From Deltaproteobacteria bacterium (lineage in GTDB: Bacteria; UBA10199; JADFYH01), in assembly GCA_015233135.1 (NCBI GenBank), contig JADFYH010000006.1:1-64000 (forward strand): a stretch of 64,000 bases of DNA, written 5' to 3'. This document shows, one piece after another, positions 36,314-44,113 of the stretch (position 1 is the stretch's first letter; each line of letters starts with the position of its first letter). The notes below the pieces were generated by a model. The model was not told the origin of the DNA and made no database searches. It saw nothing but the letters and a program-made list of their open reading frames with translations. A program made the position numbers and the translations under genes.

Positions 36314-36517
36314 ATGAAATTAAAAATTGTTTTAGAACCTAGCGACGAAGGGGGCTTCACTATTTGGGTCCCTGCTTTACCTGGATGTATCAGTGAAGGA
36401 AATAGTCGGGAGGAAGCCTTAAAAAATATTCAGGAGGCTATATCCCTATATTTAGAAGAAGTAGAAGATGATGCAGTTTATAGTCAAAAAGTAGAATATC
36501 TTGAGATCGCTGTATGA
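36314..36517 (+). CDS. hicB: HicB-family antitoxin
   Basis: A 67-residue HicB: the degraded RNase-H-like fold (EPSDEGGFTIWVPALPGCISEGNSREEALKNIQEAISLYLEE) without a DNA-binding tail. Gene order is hicB then hicA, the reverse of the classic hicAB arrangement. It overlaps hicA by 4 bases (ATGA) and starts 10 bases after mtnA. Confidence 0.88.
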   Translation: MKLKIVLEPSDEGGFTIWVPALPGCISEGNSREEALKNIQEAISLYLEEVEDDAVYSQKVEYLEIAV

Positions 36518-36741
36518 GTAAAGTTCCCAGCTTGAATTTTGATAAAGTAATCAATGCATTCAAACGTGACTCTTGGGTTGTCGTTCGTCAAAAAGGAAGT
36601 CATATTCGCTTGCAAAAACATCATCAAGACGAAACGCTTAAACTTACTGTCCCTGCACATCGCCCTATTAAGCGTTCTACGTTATCGCATATACTTAAAC
36701 AGGCAAAAACCGATTTAGAATATTTTCTAAAATTATTATAA
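36514..36741 (+). CDS. hicA: HicA-family mRNA interferase toxin
   Basis: A 75-residue HicA with a double-stranded RNA-binding-like fold. The catalytic-type GSHIRLQKH motif is intact, and TVPAHRPIKRSTLSHILKQA follows as in the family. Active HicA cleaves mRNA. It sits between mtnA and ilvE. Confidence 0.88.
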   Translation: MSKVPSLNFDKVINAFKRDSWVVVRQKGSHIRLQKHHQDETLKLTVPAHRPIKRSTLSHILKQAKTDLEYFLKLL

Positions 36742-36766
36742 ATGAGATTTCTTGGAGTTATTATTT

Positions 36767-37690
36767 ATGCCCCCCGTACAAAAACAATCCAAAATCTGGC
36801 TCGATGGGAAAATGATCAATTGGGACGAGGCAAATGTTCATGTCCTCACCCATACCTTGCATTATGGCATGGGCGTCTTTGAAGGTATTCGTTGTTATGA
36901 AACGGACGACGGGAAATCGGCCATTTTCAAATTGGAAGAACACATCGACCGGCTTTACGACTCTGCCCACATCTTATTGATGAAAATTCCTTTTCCAAAA
37001 AGTGAAGTGCTAGAGGCCTGCAAAGAAATTTTCAGAGTCAACAAACTCAAGGCAGGTTATTTGCGTCCTCTGGTTTTTTTGGGAGATGGAGAAATGGGTC
37101 TTTATGCGACAGGAAACACAGTGCGAATCGCCATCATCGCCTGGCCTTGGGGGGCCTATCTGGGAGATGAGGGCATGAAGAATGGAATTTCTACCAAGAT
37201 CTCCAGCTATACTCGTCACCATATCAATGTGACCATGACCAAATCAAAGGCCGTCGCCAACTATGTGAATTCTATTTTGGCCAAGCGTGAGGCCGTGCTG
37301 GCGGGTTATGAAGAAACCATCATGCTGGACCCTCAGGGTTTTGTCTCCGAAGCCAGCGGTGAAAATATTTTTGTGGTGAAAAATGGAAAGATTAAAACCC
37401 CGCCCACAACCAACGCCCTCAACGGGATTACTCGAAACAGCTTGATTCAATTATTGGCAGAAGAAGGAATTGAGGTCAAAGAGGCCTGGATGACTCGCGA
37501 TGAACTCTACATTGCCGATGAACTGTTCCTGACGGGGACTGCGGCAGAAATCACCCCTGTACGCGAGGTGGATCATCGTCAGGTGGGGCCAGGAAAACCG
37601 GGCCCTATCACTCAAAAAGTTCAGAAAATTTATTTTGAACTCGTGAAGGGTAAAAACAATAGGGACAAAGACTGGTTGGCTTATTTGTAA
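36767..37690 (+). CDS. ilvE: Branched-chain amino acid aminotransferase
   Basis: A 307-residue PLP enzyme of fold class IV that performs the last step of Leu, Ile and Val synthesis. Signatures are IWLDGKMINWDEANVHVLTHTLHYGMGVFEGIRCYET, the PLP lysine region TKSKAVANYVNSILAK, GFVSEASGENIFVVKNG and DELFLTGTAAEITPVREVD. I chose the ATG at 36767, with GGAG 10 bases upstream. It is 25 bases from hicA. Confidence 0.95.
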   Translation: MPPVQKQSKIWLDGKMINWDEANVHVLTHTLHYGMGVFEGIRCYETDDGKSAIFKLEEHIDRLYDSAHILLMKIPFPKSEVLEACKEIFRVNKLKAGYLRPLVFLGDGEMGLYATGNTVRIAIIAWPWGAYLGDEGMKNGISTKISSYTRHHINVTMTKSKAVANYVNSILAKREAVLAGYEETIMLDPQGFVSEASGENIFVVKNGKIKTPPTTNALNGITRNSLIQLLAEEGIEVKEAWMTRDELYIADELFLTGTAAEITPVREVDHRQVGPGKPGPITQKVQKIYFELVKGKNNRDKDWLAYL

Positions 37691-37721
37691 AGCTTGGTAA
37701 CTGAGTGGTTACAAAATTTGT

Positions 37722-38582
37722 ATGAAACCAGACAAAACCCTAGAAACCCTTATTTCCAAAACCAATCTTGACCTGGCCCTGGGGAAACTCTACCAGGAAA
37801 ACATTTTCACCCTGCAACAAAAAAATCTGCGTGGAAAGATTTTCTGTCATGCAGAACTGCCCCCAAATATTAATATCAAATCATTGATCTCCCGCCTGCG
37901 GACACAAAAAGATTTAAAAGGAAAAATACTTTTTCAAGCATTAAAAATCAAAACATCCAAAGACAGATCCTGGGAAAAGGCCTATCAGAAGCATCTCAAT
38001 CCCTTTGTTTTTTTAAAAAAGGATGTGCAACCTTTACTTTGGATTGATCCTCAAGAGAAAAAAAATCGTCCCATTCAAGAAAACACGCTCTACCTGAAGG
38101 CTGGCCTGGCCTTTGGAACAGGCGGGCATCCGACCACACAGTTGGCAGCGGAATTATTATGGAAAGTCATTTCAAAGGAGAGGGAACTCTTAGATATGGG
38201 CTGTGGCAGTAGTTTGCTGGCTATGACTGCTGCAAAGCTGGGAGTGAAGAATATCTGGGCCATTGATAATGATCCTGTTGCACTGGAAGTTTCGCAAGAA
38301 AACTGCACACTCAATGGCATCAAGAATATTCAATTCGCCCTCTCTCTTTCGAAAACCAAAGGGAAGAAATTTGATATCGTTGTTGCCAATATCCTCCTGC
38401 CTGTATTGATTGCCCTGAAAATGGACCTTGCGAAACACCTCAAGAAAAATGGACAACTGATTGTCAGCGGCCTGCTTTATAGAGACTGTGCGCCTCTCTT
38501 GAAGGCCTATGCTCCCGACTGGAAACTCATAGAGAGAAGGAATAGAAAAGGCTGGTCGGCTTTGCTGCTGGAAGAAAAGTGA
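37722..38582 (+). CDS. prmA: Ribosomal protein L11 methyltransferase
   Basis: A 286-residue PrmA that methylates L11. The C-terminal methyltransferase fold carries AFGTGGHPTTQLAAELL, LLDMGCGSSLLAMTAAKLG, AIDNDPVALE and VVANILLPVLIAL; the N-terminal part is diverged. SAM-binding residues look intact. Follows ilvE by 31 bases. Confidence 0.9.
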   Translation: MKPDKTLETLISKTNLDLALGKLYQENIFTLQQKNLRGKIFCHAELPPNINIKSLISRLRTQKDLKGKILFQALKIKTSKDRSWEKAYQKHLNPFVFLKKDVQPLLWIDPQEKKNRPIQENTLYLKAGLAFGTGGHPTTQLAAELLWKVISKERELLDMGCGSSLLAMTAAKLGVKNIWAIDNDPVALEVSQENCTLNGIKNIQFALSLSKTKGKKFDIVVANILLPVLIALKMDLAKHLKKNGQLIVSGLLYRDCAPLLKAYAPDWKLIERRNRKGWSALLLEEK

Positions 38583-38594
38583 TTCGTGTGGAGT

Positions 38595-38966
38595 TCACTG
38601 CGGACAATCCCTCACATATTTTTTCACCAAAATGCTAGAACCTATCTCGATAGGTTCTTCTTCTGAATCTTCTGATGAGGAAGAAACTGGATTTTGTAAG
38701 TCTTCGTAGAAGGACCAATTCTTTAAAATTTTGGATTTTGAAAAATGGGTGGGCAAGGTCAAAATTTGCGTGCTGTTTTTCAAGGGAAGACTTTCATACT
38801 GAGCCGGCAAGTTCATCCCCCCGCAACTCATTAACTCACTCGATTGAGCTAAAGTCTGCAAGTCATTCGCAGCGGAATATAAGTCTTCGAATTGAAGACA
38901 GACGTAATCTTGTTCTTGGCTTTTTTTGGTGAGCATACATAAAAATAAAAGCAAGAGGGGTGCCAT
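38595..38966 (-). CDS. Hypothetical secreted protein
   Basis: A 123-residue protein with a short hydrophobic start (MAPLLLLFLCMLTKK) and an acidic C-terminal part. No family recognised and no good ribosome site; an inner ATG (residue 11) is possible. It converges with prmA. It may be a real small secreted protein or a chance ORF. Confidence 0.4.
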   Translation of the reverse strand: MAPLLLLFLCMLTKKSQEQDYVCLQFEDLYSAANDLQTLAQSSELMSCGGMNLPAQYESLPLKNSTQILTLPTHFSKSKILKNWSFYEDLQNPVSSSSEDSEEEPIEIGSSILVKKYVRDCPQ

Positions 38967-39227
38967 TTTTTTAAAAAAATTGCATTTTATAAATTTACAA
39001 TATATTTTAGTAAGATATAAAATTTAGTTTAATAATAACAGGATCTATCTTTCCTAACAAATCCTAACAAATACTCAAAAAAGACGAACTTTTGACCCTC
39101 ACAACAGGTAAAAAATTACCCTCTTAAAAAGTTTCATACTTTAATTCAGTCAAAGACTTACTTAAAAAATGCAATTTTTAAGAAAAATTCTTCTTGAAAT
39201 ATGTTTTTTTTAAGTAAAAGTAAAAGG
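38967..39227. other. A/T-rich intergenic stretch between divergent genes
   Basis: No gene seen. It is strongly A/T-rich and contains AAAATTGCATTTT at about 38977 and the inverted match AAAAATGCAATTTTT at about 39166, which could be promoter-linked sites for the two divergent genes. Evidence is weak. Confidence 0.3.
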
Positions 39228-40559
39228 ATGAATCCCCATTTCGATCGCCTTCTGGAAAATAAAATTCGTCTTTTTCTAAACGAAAAAGAAGAGCAGCAAT
39301 CTGTTCTCATTCTTGCGGGAGCCAGGCAAGTTGGAAAAACTACGCTATTAAAAACCGTCCTCCAAGACATTCCCCACCTCTATCTCAATCTGGAACGCAG
39401 TCCTTCGGATACCCTTAAAATAGACCTCTGCAAAGACTTTGATGATTTTCAGGATTACCTGCGCGACATTCATCAATTTAATCCTGCTGAAAAAGTTCTG
39501 GTCATCGATGAAGCGCAAAGCAGTCAAAAACTTGGAGCTTGGGTGAGATTCATGAAAGAAGAATGGAAATATGCCCATGTCATTCTTACGGGGTCCCTCA
39601 TTTCGGAAATGCATCAAAGTGAAAGAAGCCCAGTGGGGAGGGAAACCTATCTTGAACTTTGGCCTCTTTGTTTCAAAGAATTTTTAATGGCGCAAAAACA
39701 AGAATCTTTGGTGGAAACACTTTCTCATTTTCAATTGGGAGATTCAATTTCGGAATCGAAGCACCAGCGTTTTTTGGAAACCTATGATCAATACTTAAAA
39801 GTAGGAGGCTTACCAGAAGTCGTTCGTTTTTATTTGGAGAAAAAAGATTATGAAACCAGAAAGTGGGATATTTATAAAAGTTACGAGGACGACTTTGTGC
39901 GCTATTTTTCCTTGGAAGAAGTAAATTTATTCAAACGATGCATGGAGGCCGTCGCGGCGAATGTGGGTTCTCCAAGCAAAGATAGCCAGGCCATTCGTTT
40001 GGATGCACCGGGCTACAAAAAAATAGCGGGAATTTTTTCGAGATTAGAGAAATGGAAACTGGTGTTAAAATGTGAGCAACTTGGAAAGCAGCCCGAAAAA
40101 AATAAATTTCATCCCAAACGTTATCTTTACGATTTGGGAATTTTGCAAGGCCTGCGCTTCAAAGGCTTGCCCAGTATAGGCATTCAGGAAATGGAAGAAG
40201 CCCATCTAAAAACTCCCATCGGAGGGATTATTGAAAATGCCGTGGCACTTTCGCTCAAAAACCAATTTTCTGATCAGATGTTCGGATTAAAATTGAGCAG
40301 TCAAACTGAAATCGATTTTGGAATAAAGATAAAAAATAAAATGGTCGCTATAGAATGTAAAACCAGTTTAAAAATGAAAAGAAATTTTTTAAAGCCCCTT
40401 CAGGATTTTCTTTCTTCTTATTCAAAAAATTCCCAAGCCCTTATCCTGTATGGTGGACCTCCTCTGGGGGAGTTGAGCGACAGGATACACGCGCTTCCTT
40501 ATTATCTGGCGGATGAGTTTTATCGACTTTTTGAAAATGGGCCCTCCGATAGAACTTGA
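39228..40559 (+). CDS. AAA ATPase, DUF4143 type (number 1)
   Basis: A 443-residue protein of the AAA_14/DUF4143 family. Walker A AGARQVGKTT, Walker B VLVIDEAQ, sensor-like HVILTGSLIS, then the winged-helix and DUF4143 region with a PD-(D/E)xK-like end (SSQTEIDFGIKIKNKMVAIECKTSL). Cellular role is unknown; the family is often linked to mobile or repair functions, sometimes as toxins. ATG 39228 fits the family start, but a start at 39201 is open. Its 3' end overlaps uvrC tail to tail by 40 bases. Confidence 0.82.
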   Translation: MNPHFDRLLENKIRLFLNEKEEQQSVLILAGARQVGKTTLLKTVLQDIPHLYLNLERSPSDTLKIDLCKDFDDFQDYLRDIHQFNPAEKVLVIDEAQSSQKLGAWVRFMKEEWKYAHVILTGSLISEMHQSERSPVGRETYLELWPLCFKEFLMAQKQESLVETLSHFQLGDSISESKHQRFLETYDQYLKVGGLPEVVRFYLEKKDYETRKWDIYKSYEDDFVRYFSLEEVNLFKRCMEAVAANVGSPSKDSQAIRLDAPGYKKIAGIFSRLEKWKLVLKCEQLGKQPEKNKFHPKRYLYDLGILQGLRFKGLPSIGIQEMEEAHLKTPIGGIIENAVALSLKNQFSDQMFGLKLSSQTEIDFGIKIKNKMVAIECKTSLKMKRNFLKPLQDFLSSYSKNSQALILYGGPPLGELSDRIHALPYYLADEFYRLFENGPSDRT

Positions 40560-42445
40560 AAAAGTTTTTCCAGAATTTCTTTTGGAATCTTCGTCTCCTG
40601 CTGCACCGTTTCCAGCCCCTTCAAAAAAATATTTTTGGGGCTTTGATATTTTGTCAGCAGAAGTTTTTTTCGTTTTTCTCCCAGTCCTTCCACCGCATCC
40701 AGCAAAGAAGTGATACTCTTTTTCCCTCTCAATTGGCGGTGGTAAGTAATTCCAAAACGATGGGCCTCGTCTCGAATTTGGACTAAAAGTTTGCATTCTT
40801 CACTTTGTGGATGCGGGACGATGGGATCTTTGCGGCCTATAAGATAAACACGTTCGGGTTTGTCCCCTTCCCCTCTCCCTTGAGGGGAGAGGGTTTGGGT
40901 GAGGGTGACATCGGGTGCACTCGGGATCACCCTCACCCTGCCCTCTCCCCTCAAGGGAGAGGGGAAAGATTTCTCCTTCGCCAATCCTACTATATCGACA
41001 CCCGTTACCCCCGCATCCTGCAACGCCGCATAGGCCGAGCTAAGCTGCCCCTTTCCTCCATCGATAATCATTAAATCCGGAAACTCCCATTCGGGATGAC
41101 TCAGCCGTCGCTTCATCATTTCATAATGCATGGCAAAATCGTTGGGGCCTTGCGTGTATTGGATTTTAAAACGACGATACGATTTTTTATCCGGCCTTCC
41201 CTCCACGAAACACACACAGGAACCCACGGCCGCATCGGCACCCAAGTTGGAAATGTCGTAACATTCCATGCGGCGAGGCAAGTTTTTGAGGTTCAATAGC
41301 CGCTTCAATTTTTCCAAGATTTCTTTTCTGTTTTCCTGCTCACCCAAAACCTGCTTTAATTTTTCTTTGGCATTTTGATCGGCCAAGGCCAGCCTGGCTT
41401 TTTTATCTCCCCGCTCGGGCACTTGCAGCAGTACTTTGGCCTGTTTCATCTCGCTCAAAAGTTCAGACAAGGCCTGCTGATTTGAAAAGGTGAAAGGCAA
41501 TAAGATTTCCGGGCAAATCCAGGCGGGTTCTTTGTAATATTGGAACAAAAAACTGGAAAAACTCTCTTCGTCTTCCTGAAAAATCGAAGTGGCTTGCACC
41601 CATTCTTTTTTATCCATCAGACTTCCGTGACGCACCTGTAGCAAGACCAACACCATTTTTTCGGCAGACTTGGCAAGGCCCCAGACATCCATCGAGGTAC
41701 CCTCGTGCTTCAGTACCTGCTGTTTTTCCAGAAGATCTTTTACCGAATGAATCAGATCTCGATAGTAAGCCGCAGATTCATAGTCGAGTTTTTCGGCAGC
41801 CTCGTTCATCCGTTTTTCCAGCAAGTGCTCCAACTCCTGATTTCGTCCCTCCAAAAACAAACGAATCTCTTTGACCGTCTCCGCATAAATTTCTTTGCTG
41901 ACATAAGCCACGCAAGGCGCATCACAGCGTTTGATCTGATATTGCAGGCAGGGCCGCGAGCGATTGGCAAAATCGTGATCGCTGCAGGTCCGCAACCTGA
42001 AATTATTTTGGATAAAATTCAAAATTTCATACAGGCGAAAGGCAGAGGTGTAAGGGCCATAATACAGGGCCCCATCTTTCACCACGTTACGGGTGGCAAA
42101 GAGGCGCGGGAAATCATGATTCACGGTAATTTTGAGGGAGGGATAACTTTTGTCGTCTTTCAAAAAGACGTTGTAGCGTGGCTTGTGCTTTTTAATGAGG
42201 GTGTTTTCTAGCAGTAAAGCTTCTTTTTCATTTTGAGTAAGTATCGCTTCAATTTGGCTCACTTTTTTCATTAAGAAACGAATCTGATAACGCCCATCCC
42301 CCTCCCCTTCTGAGCGAAAATAAGAAAGCACCCGGGCCCGCAGATTCTTGGCCTTGCCCACATACAAGACCTCCCCCTTGGTGTTTTTCATCAGATAAAC
42401 ACCGGGTGAAGTGGAAAATTCACGAATTTTTTCCTGGAGCTGCAT
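40520..42445 (-). CDS. uvrC: Excinuclease ABC subunit C
   Basis: A 641-residue UvrC that cuts both sides of a lesion in nucleotide excision repair. Order: GIY-YIG nuclease at about 10-95 (SPGVYLMKNTKGEVLYVGKAKNLRARV), UVR domain at about 205-240, RNase H-like nuclease from about 395 (MECYDISNLGADAAVGSCVCF, DLMIIDGGKGQLSSAY), and HhH pair at the end. An in-frame 95-base repeat (40870-40964) adds about 33 residues (PSPLRGEG...TLSPQGRGEGD) in the nuclease domain, between GLAKEKS and ERVYLIGRKDP. The rest is intact, so it may still work. Confidence 0.95.
   Translation of the reverse strand: MQLQEKIREFSTSPGVYLMKNTKGEVLYVGKAKNLRARVLSYFRSEGEGDGRYQIRFLMKKVSQIEAILTQNEKEALLLENTLIKKHKPRYNVFLKDDKSYPSLKITVNHDFPRLFATRNVVKDGALYYGPYTSAFRLYEILNFIQNNFRLRTCSDHDFANRSRPCLQYQIKRCDAPCVAYVSKEIYAETVKEIRLFLEGRNQELEHLLEKRMNEAAEKLDYESAAYYRDLIHSVKDLLEKQQVLKHEGTSMDVWGLAKSAEKMVLVLLQVRHGSLMDKKEWVQATSIFQEDEESFSSFLFQYYKEPAWICPEILLPFTFSNQQALSELLSEMKQAKVLLQVPERGDKKARLALADQNAKEKLKQVLGEQENRKEILEKLKRLLNLKNLPRRMECYDISNLGADAAVGSCVCFVEGRPDKKSYRRFKIQYTQGPNDFAMHYEMMKRRLSHPEWEFPDLMIIDGGKGQLSSAYAALQDAGVTGVDIVGLAKEKSFPSPLRGEGRVRVIPSAPDVTLTQTLSPQGRGEGDKPERVYLIGRKDPIVPHPQSEECKLLVQIRDEAHRFGITYHRQLRGKKSITSLLDAVEGLGEKRKKLLLTKYQSPKNIFLKGLETVQQETKIPKEILEKLFQVLSEGPFSKSR
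40870..40964. repeat. Double inverted REP element inside uvrC
   Basis: Two units in opposite orientation: CCCCTCTCCCTTGAGGGG...GAGGGTGA (40870-40908) and TCACCCTCACCC...AAGGGAGAGGGG (40927-40964), about 18 bases apart. The same unit is at 10641-10682. It reads through in the uvrC frame. Confidence 0.88.
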
Positions 42446-42530
42446 GGGATAGGCGTAATGCGACGGAGGAAAGAGGTAAAGGGAAAACTCACTCTCATTC
42501 TCACGGAGACCGTGGGAATGAGTTGACTCA

Positions 42531-42614
42531 TATCCGCTAAAAAAATTAAAAAATCAGCGGATAGGGTGTTTTAATATTGCGTATCCGCTACAATCTATGT
42601 ATTTTCAGCGGATA
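42531..42614. promoter_or_regulatory. Four alternating TATCCGCT/AGCGGATA half-sites and promoter
   Basis: TATCCGCT at 42531 and 42582, AGCGGATA at 42556 and 42607, start-to-start spacing 25, 26 and 25. They make two hairpins with 17-base loops. TACAAT at 42589-42594 is a likely -10 and overlaps the third half-site; the last half-site overlaps the ATG at 42614. This looks like an operator with on-DNA symmetry, and the leader would be only about 13 bases. Confidence 0.7.
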
Positions 42615-44083
42615 TGGATATTAAGACAAAAAGACAAGAAACTCAATTTCTGGGAAGACAAAGAGAGATCACTCTTCTTCACGAGAAAAATTGGAGAAAC
42701 CATGCTCAACTGATAGTCGTCTATGGTCGTCGCCGTGTGGGGAAAACAGCACTCATCGAATACGCCTACCGAAACCAGGTTTTTTGGAAATTTGAAGGTC
42801 TGGAAGGGGAATCCACTAAAAAACAAATCCAGAATTTTATTTCCCGACTTGCCACTTATACTCAAAAACCACAGCTCAAAGAAAATATTTACCGGAATTG
42901 GGATGAAGTACTAGAGATTTTTGCTCAAGAACTGAAAGATAAAAAGCTGGAGGTTTTCTTCGACGAGTTTCAGTGGCTGGCAGAGATGGGAACGGGTTTT
43001 GTTTCTCTGTTCAAGTCTTATTGGGACAACCATTTCAAAAAAAATAGGCATCTTCGCTTCATCCTTTGCGGGTCCATTTCCTCCTTCATGGTCAAAAAAG
43101 TGCTAAAATCGAAGGCCTTGTATGGTCGCGTGGATACTGAAATTAATTTAAAACCTCTGTCGCTGGCAGATTGCCAAAAACTTCTGGATGCCCAGGCTTC
43201 CACTACAAAGCGAAAACCGGAGGAAATCCTTCAAATCAACATGATCTTCGGAGGCATCCCTCAATATCTTGAAGAATTGAACCCCAAGATGAGTTTGATG
43301 CAAAATTTAAATGAATATGCCCTCAAAGCTCAGGGTTATTTTTTTCAGGAGTATGGTCGTCTTTTCATTAGTCATTTTTCGGACAATCCCCTCTACGAAA
43401 AAATTCTTTTGTCTCTTTCTCAAAAAACAAATACCAGCGAAGACCTTGCAAAAGCTTGTGAGATAAAGACGGGAGGCGCTTTGAGTGAAAAGCTTTTAGA
43501 TCTTGAACTCGCAGGTTTTATCAAAAGAGAGAGTCCGATTCACAAAGGGTTAAAGTCTAAAATTGTAAGATACCGATTGGATGACGAATACCTTCATTTT
43601 TATTATCAATTCATTTTACCCAACGCCAAAGCCATCCTCGCCGGGAAAATGACCATGACCTCTTTAATTGCAGGACAAGCCTACTCACAATGGCAAGGAT
43701 ATGCATTCGAGCGTCTTTGTATTAAACACGCCGAATACATCGCCACTCATCTTCAATTTGGAGGCATCGATTATACATATGGCTCCTGGTTTGGACGAGG
43801 TTCCGAAAATAAAAAAGGAACTCAAATCGATCTCTTGTTTGAAAGAATGGATAAAGTCCTCACTCTTTGCGAAATGAAATATGTGGGTCAACTGAATGCC
43901 AAAAAAATCATAGAAGACTTTGAAAAAAAAATAAGCGTCATTTCGAAAGAATATCCCTCTTACGGAATACAAAAAATTCTTGTCTCAGGAAAAAAAATCA
44001 AAACTTCTCCTTCACTCCAAAAATATTTTGACCATATTCTTTTTGCGGAGGATATTTTTTTTAACATTCTAACTTTGCATTGA
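42614..44083 (+). CDS. AAA ATPase, DUF234 type (number 2)
   Basis: A 489-residue protein of the archaeal-type ATPase/DUF234 group. FLGRQREITLLHEKNW, Walker A VYGRRRVGKTALIEYAY, Walker B LEVFFDEFQWLAE, sensor LRFILCGSISSFM, a winged-helix region, then a PD-(D/E)xK-like end (GTQIDLLFERMDKVLTLCEMKY). There is no Shine-Dalgarno; the ATG lies at the end of the operator repeats. Role unknown. Confidence 0.82.
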   Translation: MDIKTKRQETQFLGRQREITLLHEKNWRNHAQLIVVYGRRRVGKTALIEYAYRNQVFWKFEGLEGESTKKQIQNFISRLATYTQKPQLKENIYRNWDEVLEIFAQELKDKKLEVFFDEFQWLAEMGTGFVSLFKSYWDNHFKKNRHLRFILCGSISSFMVKKVLKSKALYGRVDTEINLKPLSLADCQKLLDAQASTTKRKPEEILQINMIFGGIPQYLEELNPKMSLMQNLNEYALKAQGYFFQEYGRLFISHFSDNPLYEKILLSLSQKTNTSEDLAKACEIKTGGALSEKLLDLELAGFIKRESPIHKGLKSKIVRYRLDDEYLHFYYQFILPNAKAILAGKMTMTSLIAGQAYSQWQGYAFERLCIKHAEYIATHLQFGGIDYTYGSWFGRGSENKKGTQIDLLFERMDKVLTLCEMKYVGQLNAKKIIEDFEKKISVISKEYPSYGIQKILVSGKKIKTSPSLQKYFDHILFAEDIFFNILTLH

Positions 44084-44113
44084 CACTGCAAATTTAGCAG
44101 CTATATTTGCATA
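44080..44113 (+). promoter_or_regulatory. Near-consensus sigma-70 promoter, leaderless start
   Basis: TTGACA (44080-44085), 16-base spacer, TATATT (44102-44107). The predicted transcript start falls at about the ATG at 44114, so this mRNA should be leaderless. TGCAAAT (44087-44093) and ATTTGCA (44105-44111) form an inverted repeat over the promoter, a likely operator. Confidence 0.75.
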
